From the NCBI GenBank assembly GCA_947167045.1, contig CAMVGO010000002.1, positions 49,088-113,087 of the forward strand: 64,000 nucleotides of DNA, written 5' to 3'. Position 1 is the stretch's first letter. Each line of letters begins with the position of its first letter. Shown one piece after another: positions 45,851 through 55,103 of this stretch. Source of the stretch: an uncultured Clostridia bacterium (lineage in GTDB: Bacteria; Bacillota; Clostridia; Saccharofermentanales; Saccharofermentanaceae). Both the position numbers and the translations under genes were made by a program. The notes beneath the pieces are model-generated. The model searched no databases. It was not told where the DNA came from and saw only the letters and a program-made list of their open reading frames with translations.

Positions 45851-47701
45851 ATGGAAAAGACATTGAGAAAGATAACGGCTTTTCTGTTGATTTTGGCTGA
45901 AATGGTATGTTTCCTGCCGCAGCTGTCAATGAATGTGGCAGCAGATGAAGCGGAAAAACAGGAAGGCTATACAGTAATGCTGACAGGTGGTGCAAATGCG
46001 GTTGCCAGCGGCAGTACGGTTCAGAGCGGACTGCTGAACGGAGAAATGGAGTCTGTTTACTATACTGCGGATACCGGTTATTATTTTGAGGATTTTGAAG
46101 ATATTACGATTAACGGTATTACCGTAACAAAATTGGGTGAAGAGCTTATACAGGTTTACGGAATACCGGAGGCAGATGTGGAGATCGTTGTTCCGGATGC
46201 GGTCAAGATGCCTGTCACCTATACAGTAAGATTCGTAGTGGAAAACGGCGCATGGAATGACGAGTCATCAGATGAAATCGTTGTAACACTTGAAGGCGAT
46301 GATATGAAACTTACGGCAGAGATGATCCCTTCTGCCGGCAATATGCCTGACTTCGCATTCGTTGAAGGTGAGTGGGATGTTGTACCGGATGAAAAAACGG
46401 TAATCACGGAAGATGTTACTTATACATATACTTATGCTCCTCACGGACCGGGCTGGTATGAATACGATGATAACTGGTTTTACTTCGATGAAGAAGGCAA
46501 GCTGGTAGAGAACAGATGGTTCCGGTATAAGAACAAATGGTATTACGTTGACCCTGAAGGCATGATGGTGACAGGCTGGCACGAAGAAGGCGGCAGGATA
46601 TATTATCTGACAGATTCGGGCGCCATGGCTACAGGATGGGCCAGGGTAGATGACGAATGGTACTATTTCGATCCTTCATCCGGTGAAATGAGAAAGGGCG
46701 GATGGTTCGAGATCAACGGCAAGAGATATCTCTTTTATGACGATGGTACTATGTGGTCATCCGCATTCTATTGCGAGGATGACAAGACATACTATATTAC
46801 GGAAGAAGGCACTTTTGCTAAAGGTTGGCAGAAAGTGGACGATTACTGGTATTATTTCGATCCTTCGACCGGTGTTATGAAAACAGACGGATGGAACAAG
46901 ATCAATGGTAAGTGGTTCTATCTCGATGAAGACGGCATTATGTTTAGCGGTACATTCTATGATGAGAATGACTATACATACTTTTTTACGAAAGACGGCT
47001 ACATGGCTACAGGCTGGCAGAAAGTGGACGATTACTGGTATTATTTCGATCCTTCGACCGGTGTTATGAAAACAGACGGATGGAACAAGATCAATGGTAA
47101 GTGGTTCTATCTCGATGAAGACGGCATTATGTTTAGCGGTACATTCTATGATGAGAATGACTATACATACTATTTTACGAAAGACGGTTCCATGGCTACA
47201 GGCTGGAACAAGATAGACGGTGAATGGTATTATTTCGATCCGGCGACCGGTGTGATGAAAACAGACGGATGGAACAAGATCAATGGTAAGTGGTTCTATC
47301 TCGATGAAGACGGCATTATGTTTAGCGGTACATTCTATGATGAGAATGACTATACATACTATTTTACGAAAGACGGTTCCATGGCTACAGGCTGGAACAA
47401 GATAGACGGTGAATGGTATTATTTCTCGATCCCGGACGGCGCTATGAAGACCGGATGGCTGAAGGACAACGGCAAATGGTACTTCATGAAAAGTGACGGC
47501 ATGATGAAGACCGGTTTCTATTATGAAGGAGATACGACTTACTACTTCCTGAGCAGCGGTGTCATGGCAACAAGATGGGTCGGAATCGACGGCATATGGT
47601 ATTGGTTCGGTACTGACGGTGTTATGGCCTGCTCCACAACAGTTACCATAAACGGAAAGGCATATGAGTTTGACAGCGAGGGCATATGTCTGAATCCCTA
47701 A
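45851..47701 (+). CDS. Secreted choline/cell-wall-binding-repeat protein
   Basis: Signal peptide; many GW...WYYFD repeats; three near-identical 189-bp units. Confidence 0.9.
   Translation: MEKTLRKITAFLLILAEMVCFLPQLSMNVAADEAEKQEGYTVMLTGGANAVASGSTVQSGLLNGEMESVYYTADTGYYFEDFEDITINGITVTKLGEELIQVYGIPEADVEIVVPDAVKMPVTYTVRFVVENGAWNDESSDEIVVTLEGDDMKLTAEMIPSAGNMPDFAFVEGEWDVVPDEKTVITEDVTYTYTYAPHGPGWYEYDDNWFYFDEEGKLVENRWFRYKNKWYYVDPEGMMVTGWHEEGGRIYYLTDSGAMATGWARVDDEWYYFDPSSGEMRKGGWFEINGKRYLFYDDGTMWSSAFYCEDDKTYYITEEGTFAKGWQKVDDYWYYFDPSTGVMKTDGWNKINGKWFYLDEDGIMFSGTFYDENDYTYFFTKDGYMATGWQKVDDYWYYFDPSTGVMKTDGWNKINGKWFYLDEDGIMFSGTFYDENDYTYYFTKDGSMATGWNKIDGEWYYFDPATGVMKTDGWNKINGKWFYLDEDGIMFSGTFYDENDYTYYFTKDGSMATGWNKIDGEWYYFSIPDGAMKTGWLKDNGKWYFMKSDGMMKTGFYYEGDTTYYFLSSGVMATRWVGIDGIWYWFGTDGVMACSTTVTINGKAYEFDSEGICLNP
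46881..47430 (+). repeat. Near-identical 189-bp (63-aa) tandem coding repeats
   Basis: AAACAGACGGATGGAACAAGATCAATGGTAAG at 46881, 47070, 47259. Confidence 0.95.
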
Positions 47702-47749
47702 GGAAAGACTGCTGAACTTCAGAACCTGTTTATTCAAACCGGTTATATT

Positions 47750-50068
47750 GTGAAAGGTTATTTCATTAGAAAATTGGATATTAAGAAACTGCTGAACAAC
47801 ATGACGGTTGCCGACAAGGCAAGGCTTCTTTGCGGGACTACCGCTTTTTCGATAGGCGGGTTTGAGTCAGCTGCGGGGTATATCCCCGAACTCAACATGC
47901 AGGACGGCGGCACGGGAATTAATTACGAGCATCTCCTGATGCATGAGTTTACGGATGTTTCGAAAGATTACGGATTCGGCGAACTCTATAATGTCATCCA
48001 TTATTTCTATGAGACGGACAGACTCACTAAGAGGGAGAAGGAGTTAAGGGATAAGATAGATGTCCTTCTGACTGATTACAAAAGCGGGATAGATGTTGCC
48101 CCCGGATGTTATCCGCCCGGGATACTGCTGGGTTCAACATGGGATCCTGATGTGGTCTATGAAACCGGCAAGGCTCTGGGAATGGAGGCTCTGGTCTACC
48201 GCGTAGGCGTGCTTCTGGGGACCCCAAATGTGAATATCCTGAGAGAGCCTGTCTGCGGGCGTTTCTTTGAAGGTTATTCCGAAGATCCGTTCCTTGCAAA
48301 GAGCCTTGCGCCTGAGATGTGCAGAGGCGTTGAGGATATGGGAGTCGCATCGGATGTCAAGCATTTCGCGTGCAACAATCTTGAGATCAACCGCAACATC
48401 ATTAATGAACTGATATGCATGAGGGCATTAAGGGAAATATATTTTCCGGCCTTTGAAGCCTGCAGCAGGATAGCGTCGACTCTTATGACCGCATATCCCC
48501 TGATAAACGGGAAAAAGTGCACCGAAAATCCATGGCTTTTGAAAGATGTCCTGAGGGATGAATGGGGTTATAAAGGCGTCACCGTAACCGACTGGTCGGC
48601 ATGCACCGGGAAGACCGGTGATTCGGCGGCTTCGGGCCAGGATCTTTTCATGCCCGGTCCGTGGGATCCCTCGGACATCGTAAAGGCAGTGGAAGACGGC
48701 AGGCTTCCCTTGAAGGATCTCGACGGAGCAGCGTTAAGAGTCCTCAAACTGATCGACCGGTTTGCCGGCGGCAAAGCGCCTTCTGAACTGACAGCCGGGA
48801 AATATAAGAAGACCGGTGACAAGGCTGCTTACAAAGCTGCCTGTGAGGGCATTGTCATGCTCAAAAACAAAGGCGGACTGCCGCTTAAGAACACTGCAAA
48901 GGTGGTTTTCTTCGGACCGGACCGCTTCAGGGACTACGGAACAGGGAGCGCACAGGTATTTACCGACAGGACGACGGTGCTCTCTTCAGAGCTTGGCTCC
49001 GTCCTTGGAAGCGGGAACGTGCTTTATAAGGATCGGGAGGCATTCCGGAAAGGCGCCACGGCAATAGTGATCGAGACGATCGAGTCTGCGGAAGGTGCGG
49101 ACAGACCTGATCTCAAAATGAACAAAGAGACCGTGTCACTTATTAAGAAACTTGCAAAAGATAAGGGAAAGGGCCGGATCTGCCTGATACTGAATGTACC
49201 CGGACCGGTTGAACTGGAAGGTCTTGAAGAGCATTTGGATTCCGTATTTGCCGTATTCTATCCCGGCATGATGGGCGGAAAGGCTATGGCTGACATCCTT
49301 TTGGGAAAGGTCAATCCGTCAGGCGCCCTTCCATGCACATTCCCGTGTTCATATAAGGATACTCCCGCATATCTCTGCTATCCCGACAGCCTGACCTGCA
49401 CATACGGGGAGGACATCTATGTCGGTTACAGGGGTTACGCGAAGCGTGACATGAAAGTGCTCTATCCATTCGGATACGGACTTTCCTATTCGAAATTTGC
49501 CGTAAACAGCACCTCGCCGGTCATCAGGGGCGGAAAGATAAGCGTTACCGCTGGTATCAGTAATAAGAGCAGGATCGATGGCAAGGCAGTGCTTCAGGTC
49601 TATGTCTCGAAATATAAGCCTCTGACGCCCCGCGTGCCCTTTGAACTCAAGGGGTTTAAAAAGCAGCTGATAAAGGCGGGGAGCAGCAGGAAAGTAACTG
49701 TCACCTTTGATGCACATGAACTGTCCTACTTTGATGAGGAGTACGGCAAGTTCCTTTTGGAAGAAGGCAGATACGATGTTTTCGTGAGCCTTACGGGCGC
49801 TGAAACGCTGATCCCGGCAGGCAGCATCACCGTCAGGAACGGGTCGGATGAATTGAAGTGCGGGGCAAACTGGGCCTGCGGTCTGATCGCGCAGTATAAG
49901 GAACTTACCGATGCGCTCAGGAAGGACAGTGAGGCTTTGGGACTGCCGTTTGCCGGATTTGAAGTGACGGTAAGATATTCGCCTTACACAAAACTCAGGG
50001 AACTCGTCAAGGAAACGGATAAGCTTGTAAATTTCAAAAAGGCAGCCGGAAAATTCAGACCGGAATAA
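47750..50068 (+). CDS. Glycoside hydrolase family 3 beta-glucosidase-like, no signal peptide
   Basis: GVASDVKHFACNN, KGVTVTDWSAC, YPFGYGLSYSKF, fibronectin-III-like C-terminus; GTG start at 47750 uncertain. Confidence 0.88.
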   Translation: MKGYFIRKLDIKKLLNNMTVADKARLLCGTTAFSIGGFESAAGYIPELNMQDGGTGINYEHLLMHEFTDVSKDYGFGELYNVIHYFYETDRLTKREKELRDKIDVLLTDYKSGIDVAPGCYPPGILLGSTWDPDVVYETGKALGMEALVYRVGVLLGTPNVNILREPVCGRFFEGYSEDPFLAKSLAPEMCRGVEDMGVASDVKHFACNNLEINRNIINELICMRALREIYFPAFEACSRIASTLMTAYPLINGKKCTENPWLLKDVLRDEWGYKGVTVTDWSACTGKTGDSAASGQDLFMPGPWDPSDIVKAVEDGRLPLKDLDGAALRVLKLIDRFAGGKAPSELTAGKYKKTGDKAAYKAACEGIVMLKNKGGLPLKNTAKVVFFGPDRFRDYGTGSAQVFTDRTTVLSSELGSVLGSGNVLYKDREAFRKGATAIVIETIESAEGADRPDLKMNKETVSLIKKLAKDKGKGRICLILNVPGPVELEGLEEHLDSVFAVFYPGMMGGKAMADILLGKVNPSGALPCTFPCSYKDTPAYLCYPDSLTCTYGEDIYVGYRGYAKRDMKVLYPFGYGLSYSKFAVNSTSPVIRGGKISVTAGISNKSRIDGKAVLQVYVSKYKPLTPRVPFELKGFKKQLIKAGSSRKVTVTFDAHELSYFDEEYGKFLLEEGRYDVFVSLTGAETLIPAGSITVRNGSDELKCGANWACGLIAQYKELTDALRKDSEALGLPFAGFEVTVRYSPYTKLRELVKETDKLVNFKKAAGKFRPE

Positions 50069-50150
50069 GCTTCACAACCGCCTCAGATTAGGCGAATTTC
50101 CGCAAATAGTGTATTATTATCAGGACTTTCAGATAATCGGAGGGATAAAT

Positions 50151-51260
50151 ATGGGTGAATATGATTTCCTGATCGTCGGTGCGGGATTATATGGTGCGAC
50201 TTTCGCACGTCTTGCAACGGATGACGGTTACAAGTGTCTCGTTATCGACAGAAGACCGAATGTGGCAGGCAATGTCTATACCGAAAACGTCAACGGCATC
50301 AACGTTCATAAGTACGGAGCACACATCTTCCACACAAGCGACAAGGAAGTATGGGATTTCGCCAATAAGTTCGCGGAGTTCAACCGTTATACCAACTGCG
50401 TGGTAGCGAACTACAAGGGCGAGCTCTATTCGATGCCTTTTAATATGTATACCTTCAATAAGATGTGGGGCGTTGTGACTCCGGCCGAGGCAAGGGCAAA
50501 GCTCGACGAGCAGATCGCTCTGGGCAAGGTCGATGAGCCGCAGAATCTTGAGGAGCAGGCCATATCTCTCATCGGTCCCGACATCTACGAAAAGCTCGTC
50601 AAGGGCTATACGGAGAAGCAGTGGGGCAGAAAGGCGACCGAGCTTCCCGCATTCATCATCAAGAGACTTCCCGTAAGACTGACATACGACAACAACTACT
50701 TTAACGATAATTATCAGGGCATTCCCGTCGGCGGATACACGAAGTGGATCGAGAACATGCTCGGCGGCATCGAGGTCAGACTGGGTGTGGATTACCTCAA
50801 GGAGAGGGATTCGCTGGACAAAATTGCCAATAAGATAATCTATACGGGAATGATTGATGAGTATTATAATTACTCGCTGGGCAAGCTCGAGTACAGGAGT
50901 CTGAGGTTTGAGACTGAATATCTTCCCGATACTGATGACTTCCAGGGCAATGCTGTAGTAAACTATACCGACGCCGAGACGCCGTTCACGAGGATACTGG
51001 AGCACAAGCATTTCGAGTTCGGCAAGGGCAAGGGCACCGTCATCACGCACGAGTATCCGGCTGAATGGAAACCCGGTGACGAGCCTTACTATCCGCTCAA
51101 CAACGAGAGGAACAACGGGCTCTACAAGCAGTATGAGGAACTTGCCGCATCGGACGGGAACGTCATTTTCGGAGGACGTTTGGGGAAATACAAATACTAT
51201 GACATGGACGATACGATCGCCGCATGCATGCAAGATTACAAGAGGATAACTACTACATGA
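50151..51260 (+). CDS. glf: UDP-galactopyranose mutase
   Basis: MGEYDFLIVGAGLYGATFA, NVYTENVNGINVHKYGAHIFHTSD, KGYTEKQWGR; GGAGGG before ATG 50151. Confidence 0.95.
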   Translation: MGEYDFLIVGAGLYGATFARLATDDGYKCLVIDRRPNVAGNVYTENVNGINVHKYGAHIFHTSDKEVWDFANKFAEFNRYTNCVVANYKGELYSMPFNMYTFNKMWGVVTPAEARAKLDEQIALGKVDEPQNLEEQAISLIGPDIYEKLVKGYTEKQWGRKATELPAFIIKRLPVRLTYDNNYFNDNYQGIPVGGYTKWIENMLGGIEVRLGVDYLKERDSLDKIANKIIYTGMIDEYYNYSLGKLEYRSLRFETEYLPDTDDFQGNAVVNYTDAETPFTRILEHKHFEFGKGKGTVITHEYPAEWKPGDEPYYPLNNERNNGLYKQYEELAASDGNVIFGGRLGKYKYYDMDDTIAACMQDYKRITTT

Positions 51261-53149
51261 AAATGAAAAAGATCAGCACAATCATCCTGGCTGCGGCCGT
51301 ATCCGCATCCGTGATCCTTCCGGGCGCGACCGCACTGGCTTACAACGAGAACGGCGAGCCGGAGACATTTGAAGAGCTCTACGGCAACCAGCTCGTGAAC
51401 TACCTGAACCATCAGTATTATTTCGATGGCGAGGCCATTCCGGTAAATGAGTCGAACTTCTACTTCATCAACTCATTCCTAGAACTCGGCAATTACGCGA
51501 ACATGGGCTACACGCCTGCAACGACCCTGAATTATCTGGATCTCGCTGCCGATTATCCGGGCGACGGTTACGGAACATGGGGTGATTATTTCGTAGAATA
51601 TGCCGAGAATTCACTGGAGATGTCATGCATCCTCTGCAAGAGGGCTGCAGAAGAGGGCGTCAAGCTCTCGGACGACACGTTGGCCGATATCGATTCGCTC
51701 ATGGAGAGCATGAAAACGGGCAATGCTGCCAGCGCCAACATGACACTGGACGAATATCTTCAGTTCTATTACGGTCCCGGCAATGATGAGGTCAACTTCA
51801 GAAAGGTTGTCGAGAAGTACTATCTCACCGATGCTTACTCGAAAAAGTACTGTGAGGATTATGTTTACTCCGATGAACAGAAGAATCCTCCCTATATCAG
51901 ATATGCGCTCTTCTATGCGCCCGAATCCGCAGACCAGACGACGAAGGACACTGCCCTCGCGGATGCTACGGCAATGAAGGATGCATGCACCGGCATCGAC
52001 AGCCTTACGGATCTTATCGATACGGCGTATGCTGACGGAAAGCTCTACGATCAGGGCGGAGACGTTGTCCTCTTCAAGGGACAGATCACTCCCGAGGCTG
52101 AAGAGTTTGAAGCATGGGCTTATGACAGCAGCAGGAAGAAGGGCGACATTGACGTCGTATACGATCCCGAATGGGGTTACTATGTAGTCGGTTATCTCGG
52201 AACACAGGAACAGATCTCCTTCGTTCCGAACATCAGATATGCGCTTTTCTATGCTCCCGAGACTGACGATCAGACCAACAAGGACAATGCCCTCAAGGCT
52301 GCACAAGCCATGAAGGACGCATGCTCTTCGATCAATGACCTCACGGGTCTTGCAAAGACTGCTTACGAAAACGGCACTGTCCGTGACCAGGGCGATATCC
52401 TCGTTCCCAAGGGACAGATGGTTGCCAAGTTTGAGGAATGGGCTTACGGCGAAGGCAGGACAGAGGGTGAGATGGATATCATCTACGCTCCCGAATACGG
52501 TTATTTCGTAGTAGGTTATCTCGGAATCGAGAAGAGCATCACCGATTCGCTCAAGCAGATCGCGCTCAAGGAACTGAGCGATTCCATTCTCGAAGAGATC
52601 AATGCAAAGTCCCACGACTTCCATACGGATGAGACATATGGTCCGGCTCCTGCGGCACCTACCGCAACACCCGTACCGGATGAAGCTATCCCGACAGGTC
52701 CTGATTTCAATCCTTATCCCACGGATCCGACTGATGCTTCAGGCAACCCGACAGGACAGAACATGTCCACTGCAGATGTGCTCGTAGTAGTATTCATCAC
52801 ACTTGCAGGCGTTGCCATTGCTGCAGTCATCGTCATACTCATCATGTATGCCGTAAAGAACAATAAGAATGGCGGCAATACCTCTTCCGGAAAGTCTGAC
52901 GGAAAAAAGAACGATTCCGGAAAGGGCAAGAACGATAAGTCTGAAAAGTCCGAAAAGAAGGCTCCTGCAAAGAAGAAGGCTTCGAGAGACGAGGATGAGG
53001 ACGATGAGGATGAGGATGAGGACTTTATCGGCGGTTCCGACGATGATGACTCCGACGCATGGAAGAAGCCCGGTAAGGATTCAGACGATGACGATTCAGA
53101 TCCTGATGATGCCGATTCTGAGGATTCCGATCCGGATGACGAAGAGTAA
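51257..53149 (+). CDS. Membrane-anchored PrsA/SurA-like foldase with two degenerate parvulin-like repeats and acidic C-terminal tail
   Basis: Signal peptide; duplicated IRYALFYAPE...KGQMVAKFEEWAYGEGRTEGEMDIIYAPEYGYFVVGYLG; TM; D/E-rich tail; ATGA overlap with glf. Confidence 0.7.
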   Translation: MKMKKISTIILAAAVSASVILPGATALAYNENGEPETFEELYGNQLVNYLNHQYYFDGEAIPVNESNFYFINSFLELGNYANMGYTPATTLNYLDLAADYPGDGYGTWGDYFVEYAENSLEMSCILCKRAAEEGVKLSDDTLADIDSLMESMKTGNAASANMTLDEYLQFYYGPGNDEVNFRKVVEKYYLTDAYSKKYCEDYVYSDEQKNPPYIRYALFYAPESADQTTKDTALADATAMKDACTGIDSLTDLIDTAYADGKLYDQGGDVVLFKGQITPEAEEFEAWAYDSSRKKGDIDVVYDPEWGYYVVGYLGTQEQISFVPNIRYALFYAPETDDQTNKDNALKAAQAMKDACSSINDLTGLAKTAYENGTVRDQGDILVPKGQMVAKFEEWAYGEGRTEGEMDIIYAPEYGYFVVGYLGIEKSITDSLKQIALKELSDSILEEINAKSHDFHTDETYGPAPAAPTATPVPDEAIPTGPDFNPYPTDPTDASGNPTGQNMSTADVLVVVFITLAGVAIAAVIVILIMYAVKNNKNGGNTSSGKSDGKKNDSGKGKNDKSEKSEKKAPAKKKASRDEDEDDEDEDEDFIGGSDDDDSDAWKKPGKDSDDDDSDPDDADSEDSDPDDEE

Positions 53150-53173
53150 TGGCTTTTCGTAATAACTGATTAC

Positions 53174-53214
53174 TTATGGACCGTCTCAGATGCTGAGGCG
53201 GTTCTTTTTATGGT
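53174..53214 (+). terminator. Rho-independent terminator
   Basis: GACCGTCTCAGATGCTGAGGCGGTTCTTTTT. Confidence 0.75.
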
Positions 53215-53304
53215 GTGGTATCACCCAAGCCCTTTATTATAATTAGGCGTCATGCTAAAATCTTAAGGTTATAGATTAAGATGGAGAACTAGGAGTTTAA
53301 TTCC

Positions 53305-53592
53305 ATGGAGATTACCAAAGATTTGGTCCAATATCTTGAGAGCCTCGGCAGACTTGAGCTGAGCGCCGAAGATGAGGAAAAGACACAGAAGGCTTTAGGC
53401 GACATCCTGGGCTATTTCGACCAGCTGAGCGAGCTTGATACTGAAGGCGTCGAGCCCCTGAGCCATGCGGCAGGCGTTGCGAACGTCACGCGTGATGATG
53501 TTATCGCCAACGGTGATATGAGGGATGCGGTATTGTCGAACGCACCCGAGACAAAGGACGGTACGATCCTCGTGCCGAAGACCTTTGATTAA
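53305..53592 (+). CDS. gatC: Asp-tRNA(Asn)/Glu-tRNA(Gln) amidotransferase subunit C
   Basis: Small protein with LGRLELSAEDEEK...FDQLSELDTEGVEPLSHA; directly upstream of gatA. Confidence 0.93.
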   Translation: MEITKDLVQYLESLGRLELSAEDEEKTQKALGDILGYFDQLSELDTEGVEPLSHAAGVANVTRDDVIANGDMRDAVLSNAPETKDGTILVPKTFD

Positions 53593-53602
53593 GGGGGCGC
53601 TT

Positions 53603-55099
53603 ATGACTGATATCGAGATCCGTAAGATGGGAGCCCTTGAGATAGGCTCCGCCATAAAAGAGGGAAAGATCACTTCCGTTGAAGCGACGAAGGCTTTCCT
53701 TGATGCGATCGACGCGATTGACGGCGAGTACAAGACATACATCACCGTCATTAGAGACGAGGCCCTCGCTAAAGCCGCAGAGGCTGACGCAGCCATTAAA
53801 GCAGGTACGCTGACAGGTCCTCTGGCAGGCGTTCCGATCGCAATTAAAGACAATATCTGCACCAAGGGCATAAAGACCACGTGTGCTTCGAAGATGCTCG
53901 GAAATTTCGTTCCGCCTTACGATGCGGAGGTTATCCGCAAGATAGAGGATGCCGGGATGATCATCCTGGGCAAGACCAACATGGACGAGTTCGCGATGGG
54001 TTCTACAACCGAGACGAGTTATTTCGGTGCCACATCCAATCCATGGGATAAGGACAGGGTACCGGGCGGTTCGTCAGGCGGTTCCGCCGCTTGCGTTGCC
54101 GCAGCTCTGGCACCTGTCGCACTGGGTTCCGACACGGGCGGATCGATAAGACAACCCGCTTCATTCTGCGGCGTTACGGGCCTCAAGCCCACATACGGCT
54201 CTGTATCAAGATACGGACTTGTCGCTTTCGCATCCTCGCTTGACCAGATCGGACCCATCGCCAGAAAGGCCGAAGACATTGCTGCCGTTTATAACGTCAT
54301 CAGCGGCAAGGATCAGAAGGACCAGTCTTCACTTGAGTCCGAAAAGATCGACATGGCAAAGATCGCAGATTACGACCTCGCCGGAAAGAAGTTCGGCATT
54401 CCCGAAGAATACATCAGCGAAGGCATCGATGAGGACGTCAGGAAGGCAGTCCTTAATGCCGTTGAAATCCTTAAGTCAAAGGGTGCGACGGTAGAGACAT
54501 TTTCCATGCCGATAATAAAATATGCCATCCCGACTTACTACATCATCTGCACGGCAGAGGCATGTTCAAACCTCTCCAGATACGACGGTGTTAAGTACGG
54601 CTACAGACCCGAGGGTGTCGAGGATCTGGGACAGCTCTACATCAAGTCCAGGAGCGAGGGCTTCGGACTCGAGGTAAAGAGAAGGATCATGCTCGGCAAT
54701 TTCGTTCTCTCTTCAGGCTATTACGATGCTTACTACAACAAGGCGCTGAGGGTAAAGAACCTGATCAAGCAGGCTTTCGACGAGGCATTCGCAAAGTACG
54801 ATGCCGTCCTGGGTCCTGTTGCGCCCACACCCGCTCTTAAGAAAGGCGAGAGCCTTTCGGATCCTCTGAAGATGTATCTGGGCGATATCTGCACGGTACT
54901 CGTAAACATAGTCGGTATCCCGGCGATGTCCGTACCCTGCGGCTTTACGGCCGAGGGACTTCCCGTAGGTCTCCAGATCATGGGAAAGAGATTCGGCGAA
55001 GAGACGGTGATCGGCGTTACATCCGCTTTCCAGAAGGCGACTGCCGAAGAGGGGTTCGAGAATAAGATCCCCGAAGAATGCATCAGAGGGGAGGGCTGA
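53603..55099 (+). CDS. gatA: Amidotransferase subunit A
   Basis: GVPIAIKDNICTKGIKTTCASKML, GSSGGSAACVAA, GSDTGGSIRQPAS; ATG 53603. Confidence 0.96.
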   Translation: MTDIEIRKMGALEIGSAIKEGKITSVEATKAFLDAIDAIDGEYKTYITVIRDEALAKAAEADAAIKAGTLTGPLAGVPIAIKDNICTKGIKTTCASKMLGNFVPPYDAEVIRKIEDAGMIILGKTNMDEFAMGSTTETSYFGATSNPWDKDRVPGGSSGGSAACVAAALAPVALGSDTGGSIRQPASFCGVTGLKPTYGSVSRYGLVAFASSLDQIGPIARKAEDIAAVYNVISGKDQKDQSSLESEKIDMAKIADYDLAGKKFGIPEEYISEGIDEDVRKAVLNAVEILKSKGATVETFSMPIIKYAIPTYYIICTAEACSNLSRYDGVKYGYRPEGVEDLGQLYIKSRSEGFGLEVKRRIMLGNFVLSSGYYDAYYNKALRVKNLIKQAFDEAFAKYDAVLGPVAPTPALKKGESLSDPLKMYLGDICTVLVNIVGIPAMSVPCGFTAEGLPVGLQIMGKRFGEETVIGVTSAFQKATAEEGFENKIPEECIRGEG

Positions 55100-55103
55100 T
55101 ATC

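Noticed and set aside
46757-47737. 326-aa antisense ORF with internal repeats
   Set aside because: Mirror of the choline-binding repeats on the plus strand.
50187-51233. 348-aa antisense ORF
   Set aside because: Opposite the clearly identified glf gene.
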